Positions 38,604 to 48,986 of a DNA stretch of 64,000 bases are shown here, in pieces; position 1 is the first letter of the stretch; each line of letters begins with the position of its first letter. The DNA lies in assembly GCF_900108065.1 (NCBI RefSeq), contig NZ_FNVQ01000003.1, positions 434,001 through 498,000 on the forward strand, in the 5' to 3' direction. The position numbers and the translations under genes were made by a program. The notes beneath the pieces were generated by a model that worked only from the letters and a program-made list of their open reading frames with translations, was not told the origin of the DNA and made no database searches. The stretch is from Marinobacterium lutimaris. GTDB taxonomy: Bacteria; Pseudomonadota; Gammaproteobacteria; Pseudomonadales; Balneatricaceae.

Positions 38604-39503
38604 TTAGCGCTTCTTACCAACACGACGCCCCACAGAACGAGCCTTGGTCTTGTGAGCACGCTGTTCAACCACTTTGGCTTCCGTGCTCTGACGGGGACGC
38701 TGACGCGTATAGCGACGCTTCTCCTCAACCTGCTCTTCGCGACTTCTTACCTGGCCCTTTACTCGATCCAGGCCAAGCTCATCACGCAGCACGTTGATCT
38801 CCTTGCTGCCAAGCTCGCGCCAGGTACCCACTTTAACATCGCTGGGCAGGAATACGGGACCGAAGCGCACACGCTTCAAACGGTTGACCTGCAACCCCTG
38901 AGATTCCCACAGACGACGAACCTCACGGTTACGCCCTTCCATGACCACGCAGTGGTACCACTTATTGGCGCCCTCACCATCGAAGTAACGCACATCGCTG
39001 AAATTCGCCATGCCATCTTCAAGCAGAACCCCCTTCTTAAGGAGCTCGAGCGTCTGCTCATTTACATCGCCCAGCACGCGCACCGCATATTCGCGGTCGA
39101 TGTTAGCCGACGGATGCATCATGCGATTCGCCAGCTCGCCATCGGTGGTAAATATCAACAGACCAGTGGTGTTTATATCCAGGCGCCCGATAACAATCCA
39201 ACGCCCTACTTTCAACGGCGGCAGGTTATCGAAAACAGTTGTCCGACCTTCCGGGTCGTGACGGGTACAAACCTCACCAACAGGTTTGTTATAAATGAGA
39301 ACTCGGCAAGGACTGTCCGATGAATATACGAGGGATACAGGACGTCCATCGACAGATACCTGATCACCATCTTTTACACGATCACCCAGTTGCGCGGTTT
39401 CACCGTTAACCGCAACCCGTCCTTCGCTAATATAACGCTCCATCTCACGACGTGAGCCCAAACCGGAGCGCGCCAAAACCTTTTGCAGCTTTTCGTCTTG
39501 CAT
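38604..39503 (-). CDS. rluB: 23S rRNA pseudouridine synthase RluB
   Basis: The protein is 299 aa. An N-terminal S4 RNA-binding domain (LQKVLARSGLGSRREMERYI) precedes the RsuA-family catalytic domain, whose Asp lies in VGRLDINTTGLLIFTTDG. The C-terminal tail is very basic (KRRYTRQRPRQ, VGRRVGKKR), as is typical of RluB. It modifies U2605 of 23S rRNA in E. coli. The tail favours RluB over the paralogues RluE and RsuA. Confidence 0.92.
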   Translation of the reverse strand: MQDEKLQKVLARSGLGSRREMERYISEGRVAVNGETAQLGDRVKDGDQVSVDGRPVSLVYSSDSPCRVLIYNKPVGEVCTRHDPEGRTTVFDNLPPLKVGRWIVIGRLDINTTGLLIFTTDGELANRMMHPSANIDREYAVRVLGDVNEQTLELLKKGVLLEDGMANFSDVRYFDGEGANKWYHCVVMEGRNREVRRLWESQGLQVNRLKRVRFGPVFLPSDVKVGTWRELGSKEINVLRDELGLDRVKGQVRSREEQVEEKRRYTRQRPRQSTEAKVVEQRAHKTKARSVGRRVGKKR

Positions 39504-39522
39504 TCTGACGTCGCCTCAAACT

Positions 39523-39556
39523 AAAAAAGCTCTTCAGTCTGCAACCGAAGAGCTTT
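39523..39556 (-). terminator. Terminator downstream of the H-NS gene
   Basis: AAGCTCTTC pairs with GAAGAGCTT around an 11-nt loop. The minus strand continues TTTTTTAG. It ends the hns transcript before rluB. Confidence 0.85.
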
Positions 39557-39580
39557 GCATTTCATCGTTATATATTGGGA

Positions 39581-39973
39581 TCAGCTTACGGTCGGCAGCT
39601 GATCTTTGCTGATGCCGTTATCTTTCATGTAATCAGCAAAGACAACCGGGGTACGACCGCGGCCAGACCAGAAATGCTCTTCGCCATCGACCTTGATCAC
39701 GTATTTGGCTTTTACGCTCTTACGCGGAGAAGAGTCTACCTGCTCGGCCAGCTCTTCCAGAGCAACACCGGATTCCATCATCTGCTTGCGAATCGCTTCG
39801 ATAGCAGCAACTTTGGCTGCTTCAGCCTCAGCCTGAGCTGCTTCTTCAGCGCGACGCTCTTCCAGAATATCGGTCAGGTCAGACATAACCTTTTCGATTT
39901 CTGCAACGCCAAGTTCCTGAACCTGTTTGCGGAGAGAGTTTTTCCGGGTAAGTGTCTTGATGAAATCTGTCAT
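39581..39973 (-). CDS. H-NS family nucleoid protein
   Basis: The protein is 130 aa. An N-terminal coiled-coil oligomerisation region (about 12-65, with ILEERRAEEAAQAEAEAAKVAA) is followed by a linker. The C-terminal DNA-binding domain contains EEHFWSGRGRTPVVFADYM, where the GRGR loop corresponds to the QGR hook that enters AT-rich minor grooves. It should silence AT-rich, often foreign, DNA. It is a true H-NS type rather than MvaT. It is transcribed alone and preceded by an AT-rich region with a palindrome. Confidence 0.9.
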   Translation of the reverse strand: MTDFIKTLTRKNSLRKQVQELGVAEIEKVMSDLTDILEERRAEEAAQAEAEAAKVAAIEAIRKQMMESGVALEELAEQVDSSPRKSVKAKYVIKVDGEEHFWSGRGRTPVVFADYMKDNGISKDQLPTVS

Positions 39974-40015
39974 TTTAATCTCTTCAACTGTTCGTTTTTA
40001 AACATACTGGCAATT

Positions 40016-40031
40016 ATCGTTAATAAACGAT
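40016..40031. promoter_or_regulatory. Palindrome in the H-NS gene upstream region
   Basis: ATCGTT-AATA-AACGAT is a perfect inverted repeat 43 bp upstream of the H-NS start, inside an AT-rich stretch. It could be an operator or part of a curved, self-bound region, since H-NS genes are commonly autorepressed. This is a weak inference. Confidence 0.35.
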
Positions 40032-40079
40032 TATTTGCAAGAATTCGAGATTAAATTTTCGGTGAATATTTCTGCCATT

Positions 40080-40706
40080 TTAATACGCATCAAAAACCGA
40101 GCTATCTCCTGCCCCCTGACGCGTCACTTCCGGCAATTCGTTTAACAGGCTGATCACCGTGGTCGCTTCCATTCCGCAGTACCCACCATCGATAACCAAA
40201 TCGACCTGATTCTGAAGAATGTCGCGAATTTCGTATGGATCTGTCAGCGGAATATCGTCGCCAGGTAAAATCAGCGTGGTGCTCATTATCGGCTCACCCA
40301 GAGCATCGGCAAGCGCTAATGCTATGGGGTTGTCCGGTATACGGATACCAATTGTGCGCCTTTTAGGGTGCAGCAAACGCCTAGGAACCTCACTCGTCGC
40401 ATTGAGTATAAAAGTATACTGGCCCGGCGTGTGGGCTTTAATCGCGCGAAACGCCTGATTATCAACCTTGGCATAGGTCGCCAGCTCAGACAGGTCGCCA
40501 CACACCAGAGTAAAGTTATGCTTATCATCCAACTGGCGGATACGTTTAATACGATCAACCGCCTTTTTGTCCCCCAGGTGGCAACCAAGGGCGTAGGCCG
40601 AATCCGTTGGATAAACTACTACACCACCGGACTTTATTATCTCCGCTGCCTGCTCGATCAACCTTGGCTGCGGATTTACCGGGTGAATCTGAAAAAACTG
40701 GCTCAC
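40080..40706 (-). CDS. yciO: YciO, Sua5/YrdC/TsaC-related protein
   Basis: The protein is 208 aa from the GTG at 40704-40706, chosen because AGGAG lies 6 nt upstream and because E. coli YciO begins at the matching SQFFxIHPxNPQ; the upstream ATG at 40730 overlaps rnm. The YrdC fold is clear: GGVVVYPTDSAYALGCHL, KRIRQLDDKHNFTLVC, TPGQYTFIL and RTIGIRIP. TsaC makes threonylcarbamoyl-AMP for tRNA t6A; YciO is a paralogue whose own role is less certain. It is translationally close to rnm. Confidence 0.88.
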   Translation of the reverse strand: MSQFFQIHPVNPQPRLIEQAAEIIKSGGVVVYPTDSAYALGCHLGDKKAVDRIKRIRQLDDKHNFTLVCGDLSELATYAKVDNQAFRAIKAHTPGQYTFILNATSEVPRRLLHPKRRTIGIRIPDNPIALALADALGEPIMSTTLILPGDDIPLTDPYEIRDILQNQVDLVIDGGYCGMEATTVISLLNELPEVTRQGAGDSSVFDAY

Positions 40707-40726
40707 AGCAGACTCCTGTACACTGC

Positions 40727-41623
40727 TCATACTTCAGACAGCGGCGAACCTGACGCATCCGGCGCCGCAGTCACTGAAAAACCTTTTGGTGACACATAAC
40801 TCAGCAGATGCCGCTCACCCTCAAATGAAGGAAAACGACCCAGCGCCGTCCAGCGCTGCTTTGGCGAATGGAAATCGCTACCGGCGGAGATAACCAGTGA
40901 CTTACGCTGCGCCAGGTTGAGCAGATCTCTGAGGTGATTGGGCGTCACCCCGGGATAACTCACCTCCAGACCATCGCCTCCGGCCGCAACCAGATTATCC
41001 ATCAGCGCACGCAGGCGGGTAAACGTCAGCTTATATTTGGTCGGATGAGCCACCAGCGCGTAACCGCCTGCTGATTTAACCAGCTGCACCGCCTCCTCCA
41101 GCGAAGGCCACTCAGCTTTAACATCACCCGCCTTGCCCGAACCAAGCCAGAGATCGAACGCCTGCTGCGCCGTGCTGACCATCCCCCGCTCCAACATGGC
41201 CTGCGCAAAATGAGGACGACCAATCTGGCCAGCACCTGCGTTTTTCTGTGCATCGGGCAGAAGATCGGGCAAGCCCTTTTTCTCCAGCTTAGCGGCTATC
41301 TTTTCCGCGCGCTCATCACGCAGCCGTCTCAACCTATCCATATAGTCGACACATTGCGACGCTTCTACATTTATACCTATACCCAGCAGGTGAATTACCC
41401 GCCGCTGCCATAAACAGGTCAGCTCAACACCGGGATAAAACTCCATATCCCCATAAGCAGCCGCTGCTTTTTGGGCCTCCGGCAGGCCATCCAGAGTGTC
41501 ATGATCCGTTAATGCAAACTGGCGCACCCCCGCATTATAAGCAGCTTCTACCAGCGCAGCGGGCGAAAGAGCTCCGTCAGAAGCGGTACTGTGTGTGTGC
41601 AGATCGTATGTGGATGGTTTCAC
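40727..41623 (-). CDS. rnm: PHP-domain nuclease RNase AM (TrpH/YciV)
   Basis: The protein is 298 aa, starting at GTG (41621-41623). The PHP metal-binding motifs are YDLHTHSTASDG, FALTDHDTLDGL and FYPGVELTC, with later His ligands in ALVAHPTKY and SAGSDFHSP. E. coli homologues remove 5' nucleotides from RNA, including 5S, 16S and 23S rRNA precursors, and can hydrolyse 3',5'-bisphosphate nucleotides. It lies directly upstream of yciO and divergent from yciB, in the enterobacterial yciV-yciO order. Confidence 0.92.
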   Translation of the reverse strand: MKPSTYDLHTHSTASDGALSPAALVEAAYNAGVRQFALTDHDTLDGLPEAQKAAAAYGDMEFYPGVELTCLWQRRVIHLLGIGINVEASQCVDYMDRLRRLRDERAEKIAAKLEKKGLPDLLPDAQKNAGAGQIGRPHFAQAMLERGMVSTAQQAFDLWLGSGKAGDVKAEWPSLEEAVQLVKSAGGYALVAHPTKYKLTFTRLRALMDNLVAAGGDGLEVSYPGVTPNHLRDLLNLAQRKSLVISAGSDFHSPKQRWTALGRFPSFEGERHLLSYVSPKGFSVTAAPDASGSPLSEV

Positions 41624-41675
41624 TCTAATCTGGGGGCCTTTATACTAGGAGGTTAAACAGATAGCTGTGGACACT

Positions 41676-42221
41676 ATGAAAATTTTACTCGATTTCCTGC
41701 CTGTTATCGTCTTTTTTGTCGTTTACAAGATGACAGGGGACATCATACTCGCCACTGCGGTGCTGATCCCGGCTACCCTCGCACAGATGGCATATACCTG
41801 GTTTAAACAGCACCGTATCGAAAAAATGCAGCTTGTCACCCTGGTGCTGGTTGTAATGCTCGGCGGCGCCACCATCATTTTTCACGACAAGGCGTTTATC
41901 CAGTGGAAGCCCACAATCGTTAACTGGTTATTCGGCGCGGCTTTCCTTGGCAGCCATTTTATTGGTAACAAAACCGTCGTTCAGCGACTGATGGAAAACA
42001 GTATCGAGCTCGCGCAGCAGACCTGGCGCCGCCTCAATATGGGCTGGGTAATGTTTTTTACCGCTATGGGTGTTATTAATCTGATTGTAGCGTATCGCTT
42101 CAGCGAAGAAGCCTGGGTCAACTTTAAGTTGTTCGGAATGCTCGGCTTAACGCTTCTATTTATACTGGCGCAGGGGGTTTACATCTCCCGACACATGCCA
42201 CAACAGCCTAACGAAGACTAA
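41676..42221 (+). CDS. yciB: Septation/cell-envelope protein YciB (IspZ family)
   Basis: The protein is 181 aa from the ATG at 41676, which matches the family start MK-LLDFLP; a GTG at 41667 is nearer the AGGAGGT site (41647-41653) and is possible. It has five to six membrane helices. Conserved stretches include LDFLPVIVFFVVYK, WVNFKLFGMLGLTLLFILAQGVYISRHMP and the inner WKPTIVNWLFG. E. coli YciB affects envelope synthesis and membrane integrity; its precise mechanism is unclear. It forms a pair with yciI. Confidence 0.9.
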   Translation: MKILLDFLPVIVFFVVYKMTGDIILATAVLIPATLAQMAYTWFKQHRIEKMQLVTLVLVVMLGGATIIFHDKAFIQWKPTIVNWLFGAAFLGSHFIGNKTVVQRLMENSIELAQQTWRRLNMGWVMFFTAMGVINLIVAYRFSEEAWVNFKLFGMLGLTLLFILAQGVYISRHMPQQPNED

Positions 42222-42239
42222 CTTTTTCGGGTCACATTC

Positions 42240-42539
42240 ATGTATTACGCTATTGTAGCCGAGGATAACGAGAACACATTGAACAAACGCCTGGAAACCC
42301 GGTCGGACCATCTAGCCCGGCTGGAAAGGCTTAAGGAACAGGGCAAACTCCTGGTTGCAGGCCCCTGCCCAGCGACGGATAGCGAGGATCCGGGTCCCGC
42401 CGGCTTTACCGGCAGCCTGATTATCGCGGAGTTCGATTCACTGGAGGAAGCCAAGGCCTGGGCTGACGCTGATCCGTATATCGCCGCCGGCGTATACAAA
42501 GATGTAAGCGTCAAACCGTTCAAAAAAGTTCTGCCTTGA
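42240..42539 (+). CDS. yciI: YciI-family protein
   Basis: The protein is 99 aa with a ferredoxin-like fold. The conserved His-Asp pair is visible in [15 protein letters not shown] and in [13 protein letters not shown]. It also contains [17 protein letters not shown]. The family includes some dehalogenase-like enzymes, but E. coli YciI has no settled function. It lies 18 bp after yciB, the usual pair. Confidence 0.92.
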   Translation: MYYAIVAEDNENTLNKRLETRSDHLARLERLKEQGKLLVAGPCPATDSEDPGPAGFTGSLIIAEFDSLEEAKAWADADPYIAAGVYKDVSVKPFKKVLP

Positions 42540-42654
42540 TGCAAAACTGTTAAAATAAGGACGAAAAAGGTATTTACCAGGATTAAGGAAAATTCAATAC
42601 TAATGGTCTATACGTTGTAGACAAATCGATGAAGACTGTCACAAGGATATGATG

Positions 42655-43257
42655 ATGATGAAGAAATTTGCGATTGCGGCGGGCCTGACTTTGGCGATGG
42701 GGGCATCACTGGCCCAGGCTCACGAAGAAAACGCTGGTTACGTTACCAACAGCGCTGACACCATCTGGCGTAACAGCTTTGGTGACTGCTGGCACAACTC
42801 ATCCTGGACTGAAGATAAAGCAGTCGTAGGATGTGACGGTAAAGTCGCTATGGCAGAAGAAGCACCGGCTCCGGTTGCTCCTGTTGTTGCCATGGTTGAT
42901 GACACCAAGAAATTTGCTCTGTACTTCGACTTCGACAGCACCGAAGTTGGCGATACCTCCAACATCGTTAACTACATCGGTACCCTGTCCAGCCTGAAAG
43001 AAGTAAACCTGGTTGGTCACGCTGACCCGATCGGCGCTAGCGCTTACAACGAACAGCTGTCCAAGCGTCGTGCTGAAGCTGTTGCCGCTGAACTGGCTGA
43101 AGCTGGTGTAGATTCCAGCACCATGAGCATCGGCTTCCTGGGTGAGTCTGCTCCGGTTGCTAACTGCACAGGCCGTGGCGCTGAACTGATCGCTTGCCTG
43201 CGTCCGGACCGTCGTGTAGACGTTGAAATCCTGGGCACCAAGCGCGTAGAACAGTAA
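42655..43257 (+). CDS. OmpA-family outer-membrane protein
   Basis: The protein is 200 aa. Four consecutive ATG codons (42649-42660) follow AAGGA; spacing favours the third or fourth. A signal peptide ends ...GASLAQA before HEENAGYV. A short N-terminal segment (about 22-65, with two Cys) precedes an Ala/Pro linker and the peptidoglycan-binding OmpA domain (about 80-200): LYFDFDSTEVGD, LVGHADPIGASAYNEQLSKRRA and RPDRRVDVEI. There is no eight-stranded barrel, so it is a small periplasmic/outer-membrane anchor, possibly abundant given its own terminator and preferred codons. Confidence 0.9.
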   Translation: MMKKFAIAAGLTLAMGASLAQAHEENAGYVTNSADTIWRNSFGDCWHNSSWTEDKAVVGCDGKVAMAEEAPAPVAPVVAMVDDTKKFALYFDFDSTEVGDTSNIVNYIGTLSSLKEVNLVGHADPIGASAYNEQLSKRRAEAVAAELAEAGVDSSTMSIGFLGESAPVANCTGRGAELIACLRPDRRVDVEILGTKRVEQ

Positions 43258-43276
43258 TCTCTACGACAGCCTTACC

Positions 43277-43306
43277 GAAAAAGCCGGCATATGCCGGCTT
43301 TTTTTG
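43277..43306 (+). terminator. Terminator of the OmpA-family gene
   Basis: AAGCCGGCATATGCCGGCTT is a perfect 20-base palindrome followed by seven T residues, about 20 bp after the stop codon. It is a strong intrinsic terminator. Confidence 0.95.
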
Positions 43307-43432
43307 TGCCTGTTGAAAATGGATCAACGAGCCTTGCAGGCGACCACCAGAGCTTGAATCGGCGCCGTGCCGAACCTCTCAAGCCGCCTCTAACGACACC
43401 ACGACCCAGCCCTCGCCCCACAGGATAAGACA

Positions 43433-43465
43433 CAAAAAAGGGCGACCAACCTGGCCGCCCTTTTC
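43433..43465 (-). terminator. Terminator of purL
   Basis: GGGCGGCC and GGTCGCCC pair around AGGTT. The minus strand ends in TTTTTTG. It sits 25 bp past the purL stop. Confidence 0.88.
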
Positions 43466-43489
43466 ATCCATTCAGAGGTTCAGAGCCAC

Positions 43490-46400
43490 TTAGCCCAAAC
43501 GCACCCGCGCGTTGCGGAACATACGCATCCAGGCACCATCTTCCTGCCACTCATCCGGCGCCCAGGAGTTCTGGATTGCACGGAATACGCGCTCAGGGTG
43601 AGGCATCATGATAGTTACGCGGCCATCTGGAGTGGTCAGGCCACTGATACCGTTGGGTGAGCCGTTCGGGTTGAACGGATAACGGGTGGTAAGCTCGCCA
43701 CGGTTATCGACGTAACGCAGCGCCACTGCACCGGAGTTCTCCATCGCCGCCAGGTGCTCCGCATTGCGGAATTCGGCGCGTCCTTCACCGTGCGCAACAG
43801 CAATCGGCATACGTGAACCAGCCATACCTTCGAAGAACACGGACGGTGAAGACTGAACTTCAACCATGGCAACGCGCGCCTCAAACTGCTCCGACTGGTT
43901 ACGCACAAAGTGCGGCCACTGCTCGGCACCAGGGATCAGCTCATTCAGGTTGGAGAGCATCTGACAGCCGTTACAGACACCCAAAGCAATGGTGTCTTCA
44001 CGCTGGAAGAAGTCTGAGAACTGCTCACGGGCACGGGCGTTAAACAGAATAGACTTCGCCCAACCCTCGCCGGCACCGAGAACGTCACCGTAGGAGAAAC
44101 CGCCACAGGCGACCAGCCCCTTAAACTCATCCAGGGTGATCTTACCGCCCAGGATATCACTCATATGCACATCGACAGCGGCAAAGCCTGCACGATCGAA
44201 GGCAGCAGCCATCTCGATCTGGCCGTTAACGCCCTGCTCACGCAGCACCGCCACTTTCGGGCGAGCCCCGGTAGCGATAAACGGTGCCGCGATGTTTTCG
44301 TTGATATCGAATGTCAGCTCAGCATTCAGACCCGGATCTTCGCTATCGAGCAGCGCGTCAAATTCCTGCTGTGCGCAGGCGGAGTTATCACGCAGCGCCT
44401 GCATGCGGTAAGAGGTTTCCGCCCACCAGCGGTGCAGCTCGATACGACTGGCGGAGAACACTTCCTCTTCATCGAAGAAGATGTTCAGCTGATCATCCGG
44501 GTTCAGCGTACCGATCACCTTGGCCGCATCGCCGAGGCCTGCGGCATTCAGTTCGGTCAGAACCTTTTCAGTATCTTCACGACGTACCTGAACCACGGCA
44601 CCCAGCTCTTCAGCAAACAGAGCCGCAACCAGCTCGTCGCTGGAGGAGGCCAGCAGATCCAGGCTCAGGTCTACACCGGTATGGCCGGCGAAAGCCATCT
44701 CGGCAACGGTAGCGAGCAGACCACCATCGGCGCGGTCGTGGTAAGCCAGCAGCAAGCCCTGCTTGTTAAGCTCCTGCACCGCGGCAAAGAAGGTCGCCAG
44801 CTGGTCGGCATCATCCACATCCGGAACATCACGACCTACTTCGTTATACACCTGCGCCAGGGCGGAGAGACCGAGACGGTTCTGGCCGTTACCCAGATCC
44901 AGCAACAGCAGATCGGTTTCGCCCTTATCGGCGCGCAGCTGCGGTGTCAGCACAGCACGGGCATCGGTCACCGGCGCAAAGCCGGAGATAATCAGTGACA
45001 TCGGCGCAGTAACGCTCTTCTGCTCGTCACCGTCCTGCCAGACGGTACGCATGGACATGGAGTCCTTGCCCACCGGAATGGTGATACCCAGCTGCGGGCA
45101 AAGCTCCATACCCACCGCCTTCACGGTGTCATACAGCTTTTCATCTTCACCCGGGTGACCGGCGGCACACATCCAGTTGGCAGACAGCTTGATATCGGCG
45201 ATATCGCTGATCGGAGCACCCGCCAGGTTGGTCAGGGTTTCACCGATCGCCATACGGCCGGAGGCCGGCGCGTCAATCAGAGCCAGCGGCGTGCGCTCGC
45301 CCATCGCCATCGCCTCACCGGCATAGGTTTCGTAACCGATGGTGGTAACGGCGCAGTCAGCTACCGGCACCTGCCAGGGTCCAACCATCTGATCGCGAGC
45401 CACCTGACCGGTGATGGAGCGGTCGCCAATAGTAATAAGGAAGGACTTGGAAGCGACTGCCGGCAGCTTAAGTACGCGCTCAATGGCATCACCCATATCC
45501 AGCTTGGCCGCATCGAACTCAGGCACTTCGTAAGCGATGCGCTGAACACTGCGGTGCATCTTCGGCGGCTTGCCGAACAGCACGCTCATCGGCAGATCCA
45601 CCGGCTTGTTCTCAAAGTGAGTATCGCCGAGGGTCAGATGATGCTCTTCGGTGGCTTCACCGACGACCGCGTACGGGCAGCGCTCACGCTCACAGATCGC
45701 TTCGAAGCGCGCCAGATCTTCCGGCTTAACCGCCAGCACGTAACGCTCCTGAGCTTCGTTACACCAGATCTCCAGCGGAGACATGCCGGGCTCATCGTTA
45801 TTCACGTTGCGCAGGTTGAAGTTACCGCCGCGGCCGCCGTCTTTAACCAGCTCCGGGAAGGCGTTGGAGAGACCACCGGCACCCACGTCATGAATAAAGG
45901 CTACAGGGTTAACATCACCCAGCTGCCAGCAGGCATCGATCACTTCCTGGCAGCGGCGTTCCAGTTCCGGGTTGCCACGCTGAACGGAAGCAAAGTCCAG
46001 ATCGGCGGAAGAGCTACCGGAAGACATGGAGGAAGCCGCACCGCCGCCGAGGCCGATCAGCATCGCCGGGCCACCCAGGCAGATCAGCTTGGCGCCAACG
46101 GTAATCTCACCCTTTTCAACATGCTCGCCACGGATGTTACCCATACCGCCGGCGATCATGATCGGCTTGTGGTAACCGCGCACCTCATCACCGGCAGCAC
46201 CGTTAACCTGCTGTTCGAAGGTACGGAAATAACCCACCAGGTTAGGACGACCAAATTCGTTGTTGAACGCCGCACCACCGATCGGACCTTCCAGCATGAT
46301 ATCCAGCGGAGACACGATACGCTCAGGCTTGCCGTAGCCGGACTCCCAGGGCTGTTCGAAGCCGGGGATATTCAGGTCAGACACGGTAAAACCGGTCAGA

Positions 46401-47392
46401 CCAGCCTTCGGCTTGGCACCACGGCCGGTAGCACCCTCGTCACGGATCTCGCCGCCGGAGCCGGTGGCCGCACCGGAGAACGGAGCGATCGCTGTCGGGT
46501 GGTTGTGGGTTTCAACCTTCATCAGGATGTGGATATCTTCTTCCGAGTAACCGTACTCGTGGCTTTCCGGATTCGGGAAGAAGCGCGCCGCGTGATGACC
46601 CACCATCACCGCCGCATTATCCTTGTATGCAGACAGTACGTTTTCGCCACCCTGGTTGTAGGTGTTGCGGATCATACCGAACAGCGAGTGCTCCTGGGCT
46701 TCGCCATCGATATCCCAGGACGCATTGAAAATCTTGTGACGGCAGTGCTCGGAGTTCGCCTGAGCGAACATCATCAACTCAACGTCGTTAGGATTACGGC
46801 CCAGCTCGGTGAAGCTCTGCACCAGGTAATCGATCTCATCCTCGGCCAGCGCCAGGCCCAGCTCGCTATTGGCGCTTACCAGCGCATCTCGACCACCGCC
46901 GAGCACATCGACGCTGGACATCGGACGCGGCTGCTCGTGACGGAAGAGTGCAGAGGCTGCATCCACAGCGTCCATCACCACTTCGACCATGCGGTCATGG
47001 ATCAGCGCGATGACGGTTTCGCGATCTTCAGCGCTTAGAGGCTGATTGCTCTGCACGTAGTATGCTACGCCACGCTCCAGACGCAGCACCTTTCCCAGAC
47101 CGCAGTTATGTGCGATATCGGTGGCCTTGCTGGACCAGGGAGAGATGGTGCCGGGACGGGGAACTACCAGGTAGAGATCACCTTTTGGTTCTTCAGTACT
47201 GGCGTTAGGACCGTAACGCAGGATACGATCAAGCACCTGCTGCTCCTGCGTGTCGAGATCTGCAGACAGATCGGCGAAATGAAGAAATTCAGCATAAACG
47301 CCGGTGACTGAGTTCAGCTTATCACTGAGTGATGACAGCAGTTTCTCATGACGAAAAGCTGAAAGAGCGGGTGCTCCACGCAGTACGAGCAT
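43490..47392 (-). CDS. purL: Phosphoribosylformylglycinamidine synthase (large PurL)
   Basis: The protein is 1300 aa, the single-chain gammaproteobacterial form. N-terminal domain, linker and two AIR-synthetase-like halves are recognisable ([41 protein letters not shown]). The C-terminal glutamine amidotransferase has the catalytic Cys in [11 protein letters not shown], with [14 protein letters not shown] and MPHPERVFR. It converts FGAR to FGAM in purine synthesis. It is monocistronic and divergent from mltF. Length matches E. coli (1295 aa). Confidence 0.98.
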   Translation of the reverse strand: MLVLRGAPALSAFRHEKLLSSLSDKLNSVTGVYAEFLHFADLSADLDTQEQQVLDRILRYGPNASTEEPKGDLYLVVPRPGTISPWSSKATDIAHNCGLGKVLRLERGVAYYVQSNQPLSAEDRETVIALIHDRMVEVVMDAVDAASALFRHEQPRPMSSVDVLGGGRDALVSANSELGLALAEDEIDYLVQSFTELGRNPNDVELMMFAQANSEHCRHKIFNASWDIDGEAQEHSLFGMIRNTYNQGGENVLSAYKDNAAVMVGHHAARFFPNPESHEYGYSEEDIHILMKVETHNHPTAIAPFSGAATGSGGEIRDEGATGRGAKPKAGLTGFTVSDLNIPGFEQPWESGYGKPERIVSPLDIMLEGPIGGAAFNNEFGRPNLVGYFRTFEQQVNGAAGDEVRGYHKPIMIAGGMGNIRGEHVEKGEITVGAKLICLGGPAMLIGLGGGAASSMSSGSSSADLDFASVQRGNPELERRCQEVIDACWQLGDVNPVAFIHDVGAGGLSNAFPELVKDGGRGGNFNLRNVNNDEPGMSPLEIWCNEAQERYVLAVKPEDLARFEAICERERCPYAVVGEATEEHHLTLGDTHFENKPVDLPMSVLFGKPPKMHRSVQRIAYEVPEFDAAKLDMGDAIERVLKLPAVASKSFLITIGDRSITGQVARDQMVGPWQVPVADCAVTTIGYETYAGEAMAMGERTPLALIDAPASGRMAIGETLTNLAGAPISDIADIKLSANWMCAAGHPGEDEKLYDTVKAVGMELCPQLGITIPVGKDSMSMRTVWQDGDEQKSVTAPMSLIISGFAPVTDARAVLTPQLRADKGETDLLLLDLGNGQNRLGLSALAQVYNEVGRDVPDVDDADQLATFFAAVQELNKQGLLLAYHDRADGGLLATVAEMAFAGHTGVDLSLDLLASSSDELVAALFAEELGAVVQVRREDTEKVLTELNAAGLGDAAKVIGTLNPDDQLNIFFDEEEVFSASRIELHRWWAETSYRMQALRDNSACAQQEFDALLDSEDPGLNAELTFDINENIAAPFIATGARPKVAVLREQGVNGQIEMAAAFDRAGFAAVDVHMSDILGGKITLDEFKGLVACGGFSYGDVLGAGEGWAKSILFNARAREQFSDFFQREDTIALGVCNGCQMLSNLNELIPGAEQWPHFVRNQSEQFEARVAMVEVQSSPSVFFEGMAGSRMPIAVAHGEGRAEFRNAEHLAAMENSGAVALRYVDNRGELTTRYPFNPNGSPNGISGLTTPDGRVTIMMPHPERVFRAIQNSWAPDEWQEDGAWMRMFRNARVRLG

Positions 47393-47498
47393 GTTAGTTT
47401 CGAGCCTCTTGCTAGACCTGTCAGGGCAGGCGGTGACAGCGGATAAGTAGGCCCGAATTTTACCTGATCGGGGACAGGGTAACCAGAAGAGCAGTTAG

Positions 47499-48986
47499 AT
47501 GTTTGCACTCCGCCAGAAACCTCACTTCCGCGCGATGATCTACTTCTGGGGTTTGACCGTCATCGGCATCATGCTGGTGGTGATCAGCGTCAACACACCC
47601 ACCCAGCTGGAAGCGATAAAACAGAAAGGCGTTTTGCGTGTAGCCACCCGTAACACGCCGATGACCTACTACATCGACAAGGGCCGCCCCGCTGGCTTTG
47701 AGTACGAACTCGCCCGCGCCTTTGCCGATCATCTCGGCGTGCGCATGGAGCTGATCTTACCCCCCACCTTCGCCGACCTGTTCACAACAATGCGAGAGCG
47801 CAATGCGCATATCGCCGCCTCGAACCTGAGCGTCACCGAACAGCGTGAAAAGCAGTTCGATTTCGGCCCACCCTATCGCAAGAGCGCGCCCACAATCATC
47901 TACCGTGTGCGCCAGGGCCAGCCGCAGCCACAAAGCATTGCCGACCTCTACGGCAAAAAGATTCTTGTGCTGGAAGACTCATCCCAGGCGGAGCTCCTGT
48001 CTCGCTTGAAGCTGGAATACCCCGAGCTGGAGTGGGACACCTCCGAGGACGATGCCGCCACGGAGCTGCTCAACAAGGTGCACGACGAGACCATCGATTT
48101 CACCATCATGGATTCCACCGTCTTCGACGCACAGAAGTCCTTTTACCCAGGCCTGGCCAAGGGCTTCGCTCTTGAAGCGCCCCAACCGATCGCCTGGATG
48201 CTGCCCAAACACTACGACGGCTCTCTGAAGCAGGCGATTAACGAATTCTTCGCGCTACCGGAAACTCAAAAGCTGATCGACAGGCTCGAGGCGCGTTACT
48301 TCTCGCGCCAAAACCAGCTCAACTTTTTCGATACCAGCGAATTCCGCCGCGCGCTGGATGAACGCTATCTTCCGCTGGAGCAATACTTCATGCTGGCCGA
48401 GCAAGAAACCGGCATAGACCATCTGCTTCTGGCCGCCATCGCCTACCAGGAATCTCACTGGAAGGCTGACGCCGTCTCCCCCACCGGGGTAAAAGGGATC
48501 ATGATGCTGACCAACGGCGCCGCCGAAGAAGTTGGCGTTACCGATCGCACAGACCCACACCAAAGCATTCTTGGCGGCGCCGAATACCTGATTAGCGTGC
48601 GGGCCAAAATCCCCGACCGCATCCCCGAGCCCGACCATACCTGGTTCGCCCTGGCCGGTTACAACATCGGCTTTGGTCATCTTGAGGACGCACGTATCCT
48701 CACCCAGCGTGCCGGCAAGAACCCGGACAACTGGCAGCATGTACGCGAACACCTGCCACTGCTGGCGAACGAAAAATATTACTCAACCCTGAGATACGGC
48801 TACGCCCGGGGTTATGAACCCGTCACCTATGTGGCTAATATCCGCAAATATATGGAAGTGCTGCGCTGGGCCGAGCAGGTCTCTCAGGCCAGCCGCAGCC
48901 ATGGTGCCGCCAGCGGCGAAGCGCCACCGGTAGATAGCATACCGCCCCAGGAAAGAAGCGAAGAAGCGGTATCACCCACCCTGTGA
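47499..48986 (+). CDS. mltF: Membrane-bound lytic murein transglycosylase MltF
   Basis: The protein is 495 aa. An N-terminal signal/anchor helix (YFWGLTVIGIMLVVISV) precedes a periplasmic solute-binding-like domain (about 45-270: GVLRVATRNTPMTYYI, FEYELARAFADHLG). A lysozyme-like SLT domain follows, with the catalytic Glu in IAYQESHWKADAVSPTGVKG. It cleaves glycan strands to anhydro-MurNAc ends; the regulatory domain may sense muropeptides. The last 35 residues are low complexity. Its 3' end overlaps tadA by 15 bp, tail to tail. Confidence 0.95.
   Translation: MFALRQKPHFRAMIYFWGLTVIGIMLVVISVNTPTQLEAIKQKGVLRVATRNTPMTYYIDKGRPAGFEYELARAFADHLGVRMELILPPTFADLFTTMRERNAHIAASNLSVTEQREKQFDFGPPYRKSAPTIIYRVRQGQPQPQSIADLYGKKILVLEDSSQAELLSRLKLEYPELEWDTSEDDAATELLNKVHDETIDFTIMDSTVFDAQKSFYPGLAKGFALEAPQPIAWMLPKHYDGSLKQAINEFFALPETQKLIDRLEARYFSRQNQLNFFDTSEFRRALDERYLPLEQYFMLAEQETGIDHLLLAAIAYQESHWKADAVSPTGVKGIMMLTNGAAEEVGVTDRTDPHQSILGGAEYLISVRAKIPDRIPEPDHTWFALAGYNIGFGHLEDARILTQRAGKNPDNWQHVREHLPLLANEKYYSTLRYGYARGYEPVTYVANIRKYMEVLRWAEQVSQASRSHGAASGEAPPVDSIPPQERSEEAVSPTL

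Noticed and set aside
45155-47038. A 627-codon plus-strand frame inside purL
   Set aside because: It is antisense to the fully conserved purL; no homology or ribosome-binding site is evident.
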